Shown here: positions 63,881 to 64,000 of the stretch, piece after piece | Layout: the number at the start of each line of letters is the position of its first letter | Numbering within the stretch: position 1 is the first letter of the stretch | NCBI RefSeq assembly: GCF_010093595.1 | Contig: NW_022985462.1 | Coordinates: forward strand, 8,948-72,947 | Direction: 5' to 3' | DNA: 64,000 bases | DNA from: Mytilinidion resinicola | Lineage: Eukaryota > Ascomycota > Dothideomycetes > Mytilinidiales > Mytilinidiaceae | The notes under the pieces: generated by a model | The model's database searches: none | Seen by the model: the letters and a program-made list of their open reading frames with translations, nothing else | Told to the model about the DNA's origin: nothing | Translations under genes and position numbers: made by a program

Positions 63881-64000
63881 CTTCACGTACTTGAGTTAAT
63901 GATTGTGAATAGATAGTATAAGTGAGTCATAACAAAGATGTCCGTGAATGTTGTCGGTATACTTGAGCATTGTACTTTCACGTACGGACGTTCGCGATTT

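Noticed and set aside
1..64000. tRNA genes
   Set aside because: I looked for the conserved GTTCRANNC box with a matching upstream A box and found none I could support.

Overview
The window is nuclear DNA from a filamentous ascomycete (Pezizomycotina), most likely a dothideomycete. The reasons are short 50-150 nt introns with GT...AG ends and CTAAC/CTGAC-like branch sites, small compact genes, pyrimidine-rich leaders, long Q/S/P-rich fungal proteins, and recognisable fungal orthologues. The class assignment is inference; no rRNA or mitochondrial marker is present.

The left half (0-31 kb) is ordinary housekeeping territory with accessory islands. In order: a small four-helix membrane protein; an F-box protein; a five-exon low-complexity protein; the Sec61 beta subunit; a decayed SnoaL-like gene; an ITC1-type ISWI subunit; the ER glucosyltransferase ALG8; a four-RRM protein of the fission-yeast Nrd1/Msa2 type; a small Cys/His-rich protein; the KEOPS subunit GON7, divergent from the TORC2-associated HbrB protein; a MYND-finger protein with a shortened BTB domain; a second F-box protein; and a short-chain dehydrogenase. 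A dispersed repeat of about 250 bp occurs three times (10.4, 26.7 and 28.4 kb).

The middle (31-41 kb) is gene-poor. It holds a tandem array of about 163-bp units (31.5-33.7 kb), a coiled-coil Arg/Pro-rich protein, a long stretch without convincing genes, and a glycosyltransferase-31-like gene with frame changes. From 41 to 52.6 kb are a GH128 glucanase-like secreted protein, a large polytopic membrane protein, an FAD-dependent oxidoreductase with a poly-C intron, and a large Ras-like/RasGEF fusion protein.

The right end (54.9-63.9 kb) is the most unusual part. It is a head-to-tail array of eight small genes, all on the minus strand. At least five share a TGA-x-W motif and four share an NPWD motif near the C terminus. 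Most share a core promoter: an ACAAT box, a TATA box about 20 nt downstream, and in several an AGAGCACAA-like start region. Three copies are damaged, each differently: a frameshift, a 214-bp insertion with a target-site duplication, and a CAG-to-TAG nonsense change. This looks like a young, lineage-specific, co-regulated family in active birth and death. Its function cannot be read from the sequence.
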